Shown piece by piece: positions 43,044-51,586 of a stretch of DNA of 64,000 nt. The DNA is from JAIVGZ01 sp964552205 (GTDB taxonomy: Bacteria; Pseudomonadota; Gammaproteobacteria; Natronospirales; JAIVGZ01), in contig CAZKFT010000001.1 in the NCBI GenBank assembly GCA_964552205.1, positions 105,494 to 169,493 of the forward strand. The letters run 5' to 3'. The notes below the pieces were generated by a model that saw nothing but the letters and a program-made list of their open reading frames with translations, searched no databases and had not been told where the DNA came from. A program made the position numbers and the translations under genes. Every line of letters begins with the position of its first letter. Positions within the stretch are counted from its first letter, which is position 1.

Positions 43044-43916
43044 TTACTTGGCAAGCTGTCCATTTTCGAGGTTCGAGACGTCGTATGGGAATACGATTTG
43101 CGGATCTGACCGGATCAGTTGCTCTTTCTTACTGCTGTAGTCAAGCCGACTGAGCAAATCCTTGATGACATTGAGACGAGCCAGGCGCTTGTCGTTGGCG
43201 CGCACCAGAGTCCAGGGCGCCATCGGGGTATGCGTGCGCGCCAGCATCTCGTTGCGGGCCGCGCTGTATGCCTTCCAGTACTTGACCGCCTGGCTGTCAA
43301 TCGGACTGACTTTCCACTGCTTGAGCGGGTTCGATTCACGGTCAAGCAGGCGCTGCTTTTGCTCGGCTCTGGTGATATCCAGATAATACTTGAATAGCTT
43401 CACACCCGAGCGAACGAGCATGTTCTCGAAGTCAGAAACCGAGCTCATAAACTCTTCATACTCTGACTCAGTGCAGAAGCCCATCACCCGCTCGACGCCG
43501 GCGCGGTTATACCAACTGCGGTTAAAGAGTACGAGCTCTTGGGCCGCTGGCAAGTATCCAACATATCGCTGAAAGTACCAGGATGTGCGGTCCCGGTCGG
43601 AGGGTTTGCCGAGGGCGACAACGCGGGTTTCGCGTGGACTAAGGTGCTGCACTATGCGCTTAATCGTACCGTCCTTGCCGGATGCATCCCGGCCCTCAAG
43701 GATAATCAGAATCTTGTCATCGCATTCGATGAAGTGCCGTTGCAGCTTCACCAGTTCGACTTGGAGTTTGTGCAGGGTGCCCTTGTAGACTTTCTTTGAG
43801 ATCGAAGGTGCCGGCCCGCCCCGTTTTGATTGGGGTATTTGCTTGTTTGGGTCACGCATAGGTTGGAAATAATACGCCGCGTCCTGTTTGCCCACTGTCT
43901 GCAAGCGAACATACAC
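43044..43916 (-). CDS. Polyphosphate kinase 2 (PPK2) family protein
   Basis: 290 residues from GTG 43916; ATG 43859 would give 271. Walker A EGRDASGKDGTIKR at 74-87, Walker B with lid VLFNRSWYNRAGVERVMGF (about 128-146), then ESNPLKQWKVSPIDSQAVKYW and PWTLVRANDKRLARLNVI. PPK2 enzymes transfer phosphate between polyphosphate and nucleoside (di)phosphates. It is the first gene after the tRNA-Arg in the putative island and is divergent from the permease. Confidence 0.92.
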   Translation of the reverse strand: MYVRLQTVGKQDAAYYFQPMRDPNKQIPQSKRGGPAPSISKKVYKGTLHKLQVELVKLQRHFIECDDKILIILEGRDASGKDGTIKRIVQHLSPRETRVVALGKPSDRDRTSWYFQRYVGYLPAAQELVLFNRSWYNRAGVERVMGFCTESEYEEFMSSVSDFENMLVRSGVKLFKYYLDITRAEQKQRLLDRESNPLKQWKVSPIDSQAVKYWKAYSAARNEMLARTHTPMAPWTLVRANDKRLARLNVIKDLLSRLDYSSKKEQLIRSDPQIVFPYDVSNLENGQLAK

Positions 43917-43978
43917 AAGGGAGCGAGCTCCAGCTTGAACTCCGCTGTGTGAAGTCGAGACAACTCCGCAACTATGCT

Positions 43979-43984
43979 TATACT
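43979..43984 (+). promoter_or_regulatory. -10-like box before the island permease
   Basis: TATACT ends 6 nt before GTG 43991, with no ribosome site. This is the same geometry as upstream of the genes at 12145, 16146 and 48911. If used, the permease mRNA is leaderless. Confidence 0.4.
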
Positions 43985-43990
43985 GGCATC

Positions 43991-45319
43991 GTGCAAGACC
44001 GAACCACGAAATACGAAGAGAGTAGCCTCACTCTCCCGGGCACTGTCATGCTGGGCACCGGTGTCATGGTTGGTGCCGGCATATTTGCCCTCACCGGGCA
44101 GATGGCGCAGATGACGGGTGTTCTGTTCCCCCTGGCGTTCCTCGCAGCTGCCGTTGTCGTTTCGTTCAGCGCGTATTCGTACATCAAGATCTCCAATGCC
44201 TACCCGTCGGCCGGCGGTATCGGCATGTACCTGCACAAAGCATACGGCAATCGTCTTCCGACGGCCTTCAATGCATTGCTGATGTACTTCTCCATGGTGA
44301 TAGCGCAAAGCTTTCTCGCAAGAACATTCGGAGCGTACACAATGCAGTTGTTCGGGGGGGATGAGAGCGGACGAATGGTGCCCATATTGGGCGTCTCGCT
44401 GCTCGTCATGGCTTTTCTGATCAATTTGAGGAGTAATCGCCTGATTCAAGGTGTCGCCTCGTTTCTCGGCATTCTCAAGATCGGCGGGATTCTGATTTTT
44501 GGATTGGTCGGTGTCTGGGTTGCCGACAGCATCTCCATCAACTTCGCAAGCGGTGGAGAGGGTGGAGCCGCTGGCAATTTCCTGGGCGCGACGGCGCTGG
44601 GAATACTGGCGTTCAAGGGCTTCACGACGATTACGAATAGTGGCTCCGAGGTAAACGATCCGCATAAAAATATTGGTCGCGCAATTGTGATCTCCATCGC
44701 GGCGTGCGTCGTGATTTACACACTGGTCGGATTCGCCGTTGCGGCCAACCTTTCGCTCGCTGAAATCATCGAGACCCGAGACTACTCGCTTGCCGCCGCC
44801 GCGCGCCCGGCGTTGGGCGATTACGGCGTCTGGTTTACGGTAGCGATTGCGATGTTGGCGACGGCTGGCGGAATCCTTGCGAGCATTTTCGCAGTTTCTC
44901 GAATGTTGGCGATGCTGACTGAAATGAAGCTCGTACCGCACAGCCACTTCGGAATGTCGGGCAGCATCCAGAAACACACGCTCGTTTACACCGTGGTTCT
45001 CGGCCTCCTCCTTACCGCATTCTTCGACCTTTCACGGATTGCTGCATTGGGAATCGTGTTTTATCTGATTATGGACATCGCCATTCATTGGGGTGTACTT
45101 CGCTATCTGCGCGAGGACATCAAGGCCAGTGCATGGATACCGGCGACTGCAATCCTGCTCGATTTGGTGGTTTTAGGTGGATTCGTATGGGTAAAACTGA
45201 CAACAGATCCACTCGTTATCGGCGTTGCCGTCGCGGCCATGATCCTGATTGCGGTGGGGGAATCGATTTTCCTTAAGTCTCGGTTTGGGAGCCATGATCA
45301 ACAACCGCATGTGCATTAA
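43991..45319 (+). CDS. APC-family amino-acid permease
   Basis: 442 residues from GTG 43991 (open frame from GTG 43949). Twelve hydrophobic segments. The first helix contains GTGVMVGAGIFALTG, the unwound GxGIFALTG motif of APC transporters. Then come YPSAGGIGMYLHKAYG, FKGFTTITNSGSEVNDPHKNIGRAI and GILASIFAVSRMLAML. Amino-acid or polyamine transport is expected; the substrate is unknown. It is convergent with the ATP-grasp-like gene. Confidence 0.87.
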   Translation: MQDRTTKYEESSLTLPGTVMLGTGVMVGAGIFALTGQMAQMTGVLFPLAFLAAAVVVSFSAYSYIKISNAYPSAGGIGMYLHKAYGNRLPTAFNALLMYFSMVIAQSFLARTFGAYTMQLFGGDESGRMVPILGVSLLVMAFLINLRSNRLIQGVASFLGILKIGGILIFGLVGVWVADSISINFASGGEGGAAGNFLGATALGILAFKGFTTITNSGSEVNDPHKNIGRAIVISIAACVVIYTLVGFAVAANLSLAEIIETRDYSLAAAARPALGDYGVWFTVAIAMLATAGGILASIFAVSRMLAMLTEMKLVPHSHFGMSGSIQKHTLVYTVVLGLLLTAFFDLSRIAALGIVFYLIMDIAIHWGVLRYLREDIKASAWIPATAILLDLVVLGGFVWVKLTTDPLVIGVAVAAMILIAVGESIFLKSRFGSHDQQPHVH

Positions 45320-46588
45320 TCAACCTTGAAGCAGAATCGGTGCGAAGCCGCCCCCGGGAGTGCGAAAGTTAGTCGTTTGTCCCCGATAAAGCCGTGCCGC
45401 GGCCAGAAGAACGGCACCGCGATAGGTGTATAGGCGCACGTCGACCTTGAGCATTTCCCGCTCGCCATCGACGAGAACGAGACGCTCGGAGGGTGCCACA
45501 AAGTCCTGCGCGATATAGTCGCTCTCGATAATCCGGGCAAAGGTACTTTTTGTCAGCTTGCTGCCGCGGTACACGCCCTTGCTGCCATGGCCAGCCACCG
45601 GCTTGAAGAACAACTGACGCCGCTGTTGCCAAAGTTTCTCCCCGTTGTCGGCGGTGACCGGCACGGAGCGTGGAACACCCGATTGGAGCAACTCGGCGTT
45701 TTCAGCGGCTAAGCCCCAGCTCAGAAGAGTCGCGTAATCACTCAGTACCGCGAGATTGCGTTTGTCCGCGAATAGCGCATGAGCATATGGATTTGGGGTG
45801 ATGACTGCGCCTCCCTCCATCCAAGCTGAGCGCAAGGCGTCGTGTTGGGGCGCTTCCAGGCCGAAATCCACCAAGCGGTTGTACACTAGGTCGACACGCT
45901 TGTTTTCCGCGTACAACGCGCCGGCCTCGTATCTCAATTCAGAGGGAGCGAGTATGACGGCGTCGAGACCATTTCTGCGGAAGAGCGCTTGCGCCAGTCT
46001 GAATTCTGGATAGAGGTACTGCTCTTCAGGTTTCTCATCAACGATTGCAATGCGCTCCGGTCGGCCGCTGCCGCGTTGGGCGCGCCATTCACTCTCGAAC
46101 TGCGCAATGACCGCGGAATCGAAATCTTCGGCCCATGACGCGCGGGTGGATCCACCGCAGCATCGCAGCTGTGCCCGAGCGAGCACAGCATTGAGAAACG
46201 CACCACCGGCGTTGGTATTGATCTCGATGAGGTGGGGTCCGTCCTTCCCAAGGTGAAAATCGTAGCTCATGAAGGCGCCTACGGGGCCGGGGTTGAACTG
46301 TGCGGTTTGCGGCGCCCAAGACAGTACCCGCCGTTGATATTGAGGGAGTTGTGCAGCGGACTCCAACGCTTGGACAATCGCCGTCATCTGGTCAAGGTTG
46401 TGAGTGGGCACGAAAACCGCGGCGTTAGAGAAGAATTGTTCCCAAGCAGTGCTGGACAGCATCTCATCAGCACCGTCCCCCAGCAGGTTGGTCAGGTCAC
46501 GAGCGATTGCGGCTCGGTCAAGCGAGACACAGGCGCAATGCTGGTTCAGCTTATCGATGTCCGGACCGGTGGGCGTGTGTGAATTCAT
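45320..46588 (-). CDS. ATP-grasp-like protein of unknown function
   Basis: 422 residues from ATG 46588; the frame opens further upstream inside the copper-ATPase gene. An N-terminal part of ~90 residues precedes YDFHLGKDGPHLIEINTNAGGAFLNAVLA, which resembles a nucleotide or metal-binding strand of ATP-grasp enzymes. Next come ERIAIVDEKPEEQYLYPEFRLAQALF, FFKPVAGHGSKGVYRGSKLT (glycine-rich loop) and VDVRLYTYRGAVLLAAARLYRGQTTNFR. The order suggests a permuted or glutathionylspermidine-synthase-like ligase. A peptide-bond or amide ligase is inferred, not shown. It follows the copper ATPase on the same strand. Confidence 0.6.
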   Translation of the reverse strand: MNSHTPTGPDIDKLNQHCACVSLDRAAIARDLTNLLGDGADEMLSSTAWEQFFSNAAVFVPTHNLDQMTAIVQALESAAQLPQYQRRVLSWAPQTAQFNPGPVGAFMSYDFHLGKDGPHLIEINTNAGGAFLNAVLARAQLRCCGGSTRASWAEDFDSAVIAQFESEWRAQRGSGRPERIAIVDEKPEEQYLYPEFRLAQALFRRNGLDAVILAPSELRYEAGALYAENKRVDLVYNRLVDFGLEAPQHDALRSAWMEGGAVITPNPYAHALFADKRNLAVLSDYATLLSWGLAAENAELLQSGVPRSVPVTADNGEKLWQQRRQLFFKPVAGHGSKGVYRGSKLTKSTFARIIESDYIAQDFVAPSERLVLVDGEREMLKVDVRLYTYRGAVLLAAARLYRGQTTNFRTPGGGFAPILLQG

Positions 46589-46628
46589 TGCGCCGAGTGA
46601 CGGGCATTGCCCATGCACTACCTCGAGT

Positions 46629-48644
46629 TCAAAGCCGAGCTCGTTTAAGCAGCTGGGCGTTGATAGCAACGATGACAGTGCTTGCGGACATTAATACTGC
46701 ACCCAGTGCTGGTGTGAGCAAGATGTCCCATCCGGCGAGTACGCCCGCGGCCAGCGGAATTGCGAAGATGTTGTAACCGGCCGCCCACCAGAGGTTCTGC
46801 ACCATCTTTCTGTAGGTTGCACGCGAGAGCGACACAATTCGTGGAATGTCACGCGGGTCTGACCGCACCAGCACGATGTGGCCAGCTTCGACAGCGACAT
46901 CGGTCCCGGCACCGATTGCTATACCAATGTCTGATGTCGCCAGAGCAGGGGCGTCGTTGACGCCGTCACCCACCATCGCGACGCGTTTGCCCTGTGCCTG
47001 TAACTCACGCACCTTAGAGGCCTTGTCCTCGGGGAGCACTTCGGCAAAGACGGTGTCAATCCCGAGCTCCTTGCCTACCGCATTCGCGACCGCGCGCGCA
47101 TCGCCTGTCAACATGGCGACCTCAATGCCTCGTTCGTGAAGCGCGTCGATTGCTTCGCGGCTCTCTTCACGGATAGCGTCCGCCACTGCGAACACCGCTT
47201 GTGCGTCTTGCCCCTTCAGCAAATAGATTGCCGCTTGTCCACGTTCCGCCGCCATTTCCGCGACCTGCTGCAGCGCTTCCGGAACCCGGGCGTTCTCGGA
47301 TCTAAGTAGGGCAGGGCCACCCATCTGGTACGCCTGGCCGTTTACGGTTGCGACTACGCCTTTGCCCGTGATATTTCGGAAATCATCCGGCGAGGCGAAG
47401 TCAATGTTTCGGTCTTGGGCCGTCTTTACGATTCCCCGCGCAATCGGATGCTCTGACTCAGACTCAATGCTGGCTGCAATTCCTAGCGCCTCATCCTTGG
47501 AAAGGCCGCTTGTGCTCGCCATTTCCACGACGCGAAACTCGCCTATCGTGAGCGTCCCAGTTTTGTCAAAGATTACGACATCGAGATTGCGTGCTTCTTC
47601 AAGCCCGCGCCGATCCCGAATCAGTAGGCCGCTCCGCGCGCCAAGGGTCGTGGAGATTGCGACTACCAACGGCACTGCGAGACCCAGCGCGTGTGGGCAG
47701 GCGATGACGAGCACCGTGACGACGCGGACGATGGAGAAATCGATAGGCGCGCCAAGTGCCGTCCAGACGACGAACGTGAGCGCTCCTGCGCCAATTGCTG
47801 CGTAAGTTAGCCACTGCGCAGCACGATCAGCGAGGTTTTGCATGCGAGAGCGCGACTTCTGCGCATCGGCAACGAGCCGCATGATACCGGACAGTTTCGT
47901 CTTGTCACCCGTGCCGGTGACCCGGATTCGCAGGGACCCTTCGCCGTTGATCGTTCCTGCAATGACCTCCACTCCTTCTTGTTTTTTCACAGGGCGCGAC
48001 TCGCCCGTTACCATCGACTCATTAACCTTGCTTTCACCCTTCAGGACGACGCCGTCTGCAGCGACCTTCTCGCCAGGGCGAACTAGGATCACGTCGCTCT
48101 CGTTCAGTTCTCCGACCGCGACTCGTTCTTCGCCGGCATCGGTTACGCGCGTTGCGGTATCCGGAAGTAGTTTGGCAAGTTCCTTGAGCGCACCGCTTGC
48201 CTGTGAGATCGAGCGCATCTCGATCCAATGGCCCAGCAGCATGATGGTGACCAATGTTGCGAGCTCCCACCAGAGTGCGTCGGTGGCGATCAGTCCGAGC
48301 TCGACGACCCAGGAGAAGACAAACGCGACCACGATTGCGAGGGAAATGAGCGTCATCATTCCCGGTAGCCGTGCGCGCAGTTCTCCGATGGCGCTCTTCA
48401 CGAACACCCAGCCGCCGTACAGGAAGACGGCTGTGCCGAGTAGCGCTGGCATCCATGCCGAACCCGGGAAGGCCGGGGCCTGGTAGCCAAAGAGTTTCTC
48501 GATATGCGCGGACCAGATGACGACCGGTATGGTCAATATCAGCGAGAGCCAGAATTTATCGCGAAACATCCCGGGGGAGTGACCGGCATGTTTGTCGTGG
48601 CTCCCGGCGTGAGAGTGGTCATGATGGTGTGTACGCTTTTCCAT
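46629..48644 (-). CDS. Copper/silver-translocating P1B-type ATPase, CPH class (CopB-like)
   Basis: 671 residues. The N-terminus is His-rich (residues 5-22: THHHDHSHAGSHDKHAGH) instead of having a CxxC metal-binding domain. CPH at 316-318 in the transport helix marks the P1B-3 class. Phosphorylation site DKTGT at Asp360, TGES actuator loop, SEHPIARG and VGDGVNDAPAL are present. Export of copper(II) or silver across the inner membrane is expected. It sits at the distal end of the putative island. Confidence 0.93.
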   Translation of the reverse strand: MEKRTHHHDHSHAGSHDKHAGHSPGMFRDKFWLSLILTIPVVIWSAHIEKLFGYQAPAFPGSAWMPALLGTAVFLYGGWVFVKSAIGELRARLPGMMTLISLAIVVAFVFSWVVELGLIATDALWWELATLVTIMLLGHWIEMRSISQASGALKELAKLLPDTATRVTDAGEERVAVGELNESDVILVRPGEKVAADGVVLKGESKVNESMVTGESRPVKKQEGVEVIAGTINGEGSLRIRVTGTGDKTKLSGIMRLVADAQKSRSRMQNLADRAAQWLTYAAIGAGALTFVVWTALGAPIDFSIVRVVTVLVIACPHALGLAVPLVVAISTTLGARSGLLIRDRRGLEEARNLDVVIFDKTGTLTIGEFRVVEMASTSGLSKDEALGIAASIESESEHPIARGIVKTAQDRNIDFASPDDFRNITGKGVVATVNGQAYQMGGPALLRSENARVPEALQQVAEMAAERGQAAIYLLKGQDAQAVFAVADAIREESREAIDALHERGIEVAMLTGDARAVANAVGKELGIDTVFAEVLPEDKASKVRELQAQGKRVAMVGDGVNDAPALATSDIGIAIGAGTDVAVEAGHIVLVRSDPRDIPRIVSLSRATYRKMVQNLWWAAGYNIFAIPLAAGVLAGWDILLTPALGAVLMSASTVIVAINAQLLKRARL

Positions 48645-48812
48645 AGATCAAGGATAACCCACGGAAACGACGGTCGAAGCTTGCAGGGCAGCAAGTCCAC
48701 GGTGGGAGATTTGCGGGGATGCGTTGCAGTCCGATTCGGTCTGTCGCGGGGGTTGCGATGGGCGCCCGCGCAAAAGGTATCGTAAAAACAACCAGTTAAC
48801 TTTTGAAATTTT

Positions 48813-48878
48813 GCCTACGAACCAGGCGTCGGGAGTTCGAGCGAAGGCCGGCGAAGCCCGCCGGAGCAACGTCGAGCG
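48813..48878 (+). repeat. Degenerate tRNA-Arg 3' fragment joined to the 43-bp repeat (candidate attachment remnant)
   Basis: 48813-48840 matches tRNA-Arg 42742-42770 from the anticodon stem to the T loop (TACGAACCAGGC then GTCGGGAGTTCGA) with one substitution and one missing base. It then continues as the 43-bp module seen after the tRNA at 42864. The other 150 bp of this 266-bp gap, back to the ATPase, show nothing recognisable. Confidence 0.75.
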
Positions 48879-48898
48879 TAGAAACCAGAGCAATCTAC

Positions 48899-48904
48899 TA
48901 TGCT
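48899..48904 (+). promoter_or_regulatory. -10-like box before the AsmA-like gene
   Basis: TATGCT ends exactly 6 nt before ATG 48911. No Shine-Dalgarno is visible, so a leaderless transcript is possible. Confidence 0.35.
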
Positions 48905-48910
48905 ATCTAC

Positions 48911-50350
48911 ATGGTCTCCAAGGTCCTCAAACGTGTAGGGCTGTCTGTGGCGGTGATGCTTCTCATCATCGCACTGGTGGTGATGCTCGCCGTTTGGCTG
49001 CTCGACCTCGACCAACACAAGCCCCGCATCGAAGCGATGGCCTCGGAGGTTATTGGTATGGAGGTGCGCATCGGGGGTCCGATTTCCCTGCGCTTCCGCC
49101 CGCAGCTCACCATCACCTTGGAGGACCTGAGTATAGGGGCGATGAATGCGCCACTGATGACTGCTGCCAAAGTTTTCATCGCGATGGAAACGGGCGAGGT
49201 CCTTCGTGGCAATCTCGTGCCAAGGGTTGTGCTTGTAAATACGGTGACTGTTGATCTCATACGCGATGAGCAGGGCACGCTCAACTTACCTGCCGCAGCT
49301 GGAACCTCCAGTAGCGGGATACCAGCTTTCCCACCGTCAATCAGTGTCTTGGCGCTTGAGGCGCGGTACCGGGACCTTGCTGCAGGGTTCGATCTTCGAG
49401 CGAGGAATTGTGCGGTCGATGTCGACGAGATTACGGTGGATGGACCCCAAGTCACAGACCTAGCTTTTCATGGGGTGGTCAAGTGCTTGCGGGTGGAAAC
49501 GCCGGAGCTTGGCATGGATGATTTCGATGCCATTGTGAGAGGTAGCAGTCGCCGAATAACCCTCGACCCGGTCAGCGCGAGGCTGTTCGAGGGGCGGGGG
49601 GAGGGCCGAGTGGTAGCCGACTTCAGTGCGGCAAGCCCTGCGTACGAAATCGACTATCAATTGAGTGGTTTCCGCCTAGAGGCCTTCCTTGGATTGCTGG
49701 CACCCGAGGCCAAGGCCAGCGGCGTACTGAACCTTGACGCGCAATTACACTTCGCTGGTACTGGCGTGCAGGGGTGGCGACAATCCGCACGAGGACGGGT
49801 TGCGGTGACCGGGACCGGGTTGGGCGTTGAAGGTGTGGACCTGGATAGACAACTGGAGCGGTATGAATCCACGCAGAGCTTCAATCTGATCGATGCCGGC
49901 GCGTTCTTCTTCGCGGGCCCACTGGGGGTTGCGGTCACCAAGGGGCATGATTTCAGTCAGGTGTTGATGGGTTCGGGCGGCTCAACCAACCTTCAGCACA
50001 TGGCGTCCATATGGACCATCAGTAACGGTATCGCCGAGGCACAGGATGTGGCGATGGCGACAAACGCGCACCGGCTCGCGTTGAAGGGGCGCCTAGATTT
50101 TGTCAACGAGCGGTTCGAGCAATTGACGGTGGCGTTGCTGGACGCGCAGGGGTGCGCCAAAGTGGAACAGAAACTGCGTGGGCCGTTCGCCAACCCGACC
50201 ATGGATACGCCCAATGTGTTGGCGGCGTTGACCGGGCCTGTGCGGCAGTTGTTCGGACGAGCCCGTGACCTGCTGCCGCGGAGGGCCGATGCGGCCCCCG
50301 CGGCCTGCGAGGTTTTTTACTCGGGCTCGGTAGCCGCCCCCGAGGGCTAG
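48911..50350 (+). CDS. AsmA-family protein
   Basis: 479 residues. An N-terminal membrane anchor (LSVAVMLLIIALVVMLAVWLL) is followed by DQHKPRIEAMASEVIGMEVRIGGPISLRFRPQLTITLEDLSIG, the typical AsmA opening. The C-terminal ~200 residues have the AsmA end pattern with repeated beta strands (GVLNLDAQLHFAGTGVQGWRQSARGRVAVTG and FFFAGPLG). AsmA-like proteins span the periplasm and take part in phospholipid transport or outer-membrane assembly. ATG 48911 gives a clean signal-anchor; earlier codons lie in the repeat and are not coding. It is convergent with the barrel gene, 1 bp apart. Confidence 0.83.
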   Translation: MVSKVLKRVGLSVAVMLLIIALVVMLAVWLLDLDQHKPRIEAMASEVIGMEVRIGGPISLRFRPQLTITLEDLSIGAMNAPLMTAAKVFIAMETGEVLRGNLVPRVVLVNTVTVDLIRDEQGTLNLPAAAGTSSSGIPAFPPSISVLALEARYRDLAAGFDLRARNCAVDVDEITVDGPQVTDLAFHGVVKCLRVETPELGMDDFDAIVRGSSRRITLDPVSARLFEGRGEGRVVADFSAASPAYEIDYQLSGFRLEAFLGLLAPEAKASGVLNLDAQLHFAGTGVQGWRQSARGRVAVTGTGLGVEGVDLDRQLERYESTQSFNLIDAGAFFFAGPLGVAVTKGHDFSQVLMGSGGSTNLQHMASIWTISNGIAEAQDVAMATNAHRLALKGRLDFVNERFEQLTVALLDAQGCAKVEQKLRGPFANPTMDTPNVLAALTGPVRQLFGRARDLLPRRADAAPAACEVFYSGSVAAPEG

Positions 50351-50351
50351 G

Positions 50352-50921
50352 CTAGTAGCCTTCGAACGAGAAGCGCATCCCGATGCGAAGGACATTGGCG
50401 CGGCTGCCGAAGTCGCCACCACCGACGATGCCGAGGTTGTCGGTGAAGTAGTAGACGCCCTCGATACCCAGCGATGTCCGCGAACGGAAAGTATTGGCAT
50501 AGTTCACCATGCCGCTGAGCTCGAATTGCTCACTCATCACGGTGCGGATACCGATGCTGGCAGCGATGCCATCGTCCTTCAGCGATCCGGGGATGCCGGT
50601 CAGGCGGTTGCGTTCCCATGCCCAGCCCAGTCGGGCCACGAAGTCGCTACGGTCCGAGATCGGCATGTTGAACCCACCGGCCAGCAGGGTTGCGCTGGTG
50701 GTTCGGCCACTATTGTCGACTTTGGTATGGCCGACGACATAATGGAAATTGTCCGAAAACGAGAACACTGCTCCGCCGCCAAAGCCGGTGAGGGCGCTCT
50801 GGCCTGAAGGGTCGGCTTGAACGTAGCCGAGGTCCGCGTAGTTGTAGCTTGGGCCTGCCACCGCCATCATTGGAACGGCAGCCACCAGAGCCGCGCAACA
50901 AAGGGTCAACTTGCTGTTCAT
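50352..50921 (-). CDS. Small outer-membrane beta-barrel protein
   Basis: 189 residues. Signal peptide MNSKLTLCCAALVAAVPMMAVAG, cleaved near residue 22-23. The mature part begins PSYNYADLGY and consists of alternating polar/hydrophobic strands with aromatic girdles, ending in RIGMRFSFEGY with a near-terminal aromatic as for BAM recognition. An eight-stranded OmpA/OmpW-size barrel is inferred. AAGGAGA precedes ATG 50921. Confidence 0.82.
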   Translation of the reverse strand: MNSKLTLCCAALVAAVPMMAVAGPSYNYADLGYVQADPSGQSALTGFGGGAVFSFSDNFHYVVGHTKVDNSGRTTSATLLAGGFNMPISDRSDFVARLGWAWERNRLTGIPGSLKDDGIAASIGIRTVMSEQFELSGMVNYANTFRSRTSLGIEGVYYFTDNLGIVGGGDFGSRANVLRIGMRFSFEGY

Positions 50922-51001
50922 ATACGATTCTCCTTAGTTTCAGGGGTTAAAATGAATCTCCCTAGTGCATATTCTACTAGAAAACCCGTATCGTTGACGC
51001 C

Positions 51002-51586
51002 ATGACAGCGGCGCGCAAGCGGGTGGGCATCCTGGTCTGGGATGGCGTGGAACTCCTGGATTTCGCGGGGCCCGGGGAGGTATTCGCTGTGGCCGAGAAC
51101 CACTTTGAGGTTGTGACCGTTGGCTTCTCGCCAGACCCAGTAGTGAGCCAGGGGTTTCTCACTATAAAACCGCAATTCGGGCTTGCCGATTGCCCACGCT
51201 TGGATGTGCTCGTCATTCCGGGTGGTGAGACCGAAAGCCCCCGGGCGGACGACAGAGTGCTCGAGTTTGTGCGCTCGCATGCGCACGAAGCGGAAGTCGT
51301 TCTGAGCGTGTGTACCGGGGCGCTGGTGTTGGCTGCGGCGGGGCTGCTTGAAGGCAGGACAGTCACGACCTGGCACGGCGCTGCGGCTAGCCTGCAAGCA
51401 TTGGTGCCCAGCGCCCGTCTGGCATTGGACCAACGTTGGGTAGATGAAGGCGGAATCGTGACCACGGCAGGAGTGACTGCGGGCATCGACGGCGCACTCC
51501 ATGTGGTTGCACGTCTGTGTGGGGAAGAGTTGGCCCAGCGCGTGGCCCGGTACATCGAGCACAGCCCCGGTCAGGTGACGACATGA
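51002..51586 (+). CDS. DJ-1/PfpI-family protein (isonitrile-hydratase-like)
   Basis: 194 residues. VGILVWDGVELLDFAGPGEVFAVA with Glu26 in the GPxE motif, VLVIPGGE, and the nucleophile elbow VLSVCTGALVLAAAGLLEGRTVTTWH with Cys104. AGVTAGIDGALHVV is typical of the InhA/isonitrile hydratase branch. The chemistry is unknown: hydratase, glyoxalase or peptidase-like have all been found in the family. TATCGT ends 7 nt before the ATG with no ribosome site. It overlaps the next gene by ATGA. Confidence 0.88.
   Translation: MTAARKRVGILVWDGVELLDFAGPGEVFAVAENHFEVVTVGFSPDPVVSQGFLTIKPQFGLADCPRLDVLVIPGGETESPRADDRVLEFVRSHAHEAEVVLSVCTGALVLAAAGLLEGRTVTTWHGAAASLQALVPSARLALDQRWVDEGGIVTTAGVTAGIDGALHVVARLCGEELAQRVARYIEHSPGQVTT

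Noticed and set aside
43748..44977. 409-codon frame antisense to the island permease
   Set aside because: No start signal, composition rich in His/Arg/Gln, and fully covered by a recognised APC permease on the other strand.
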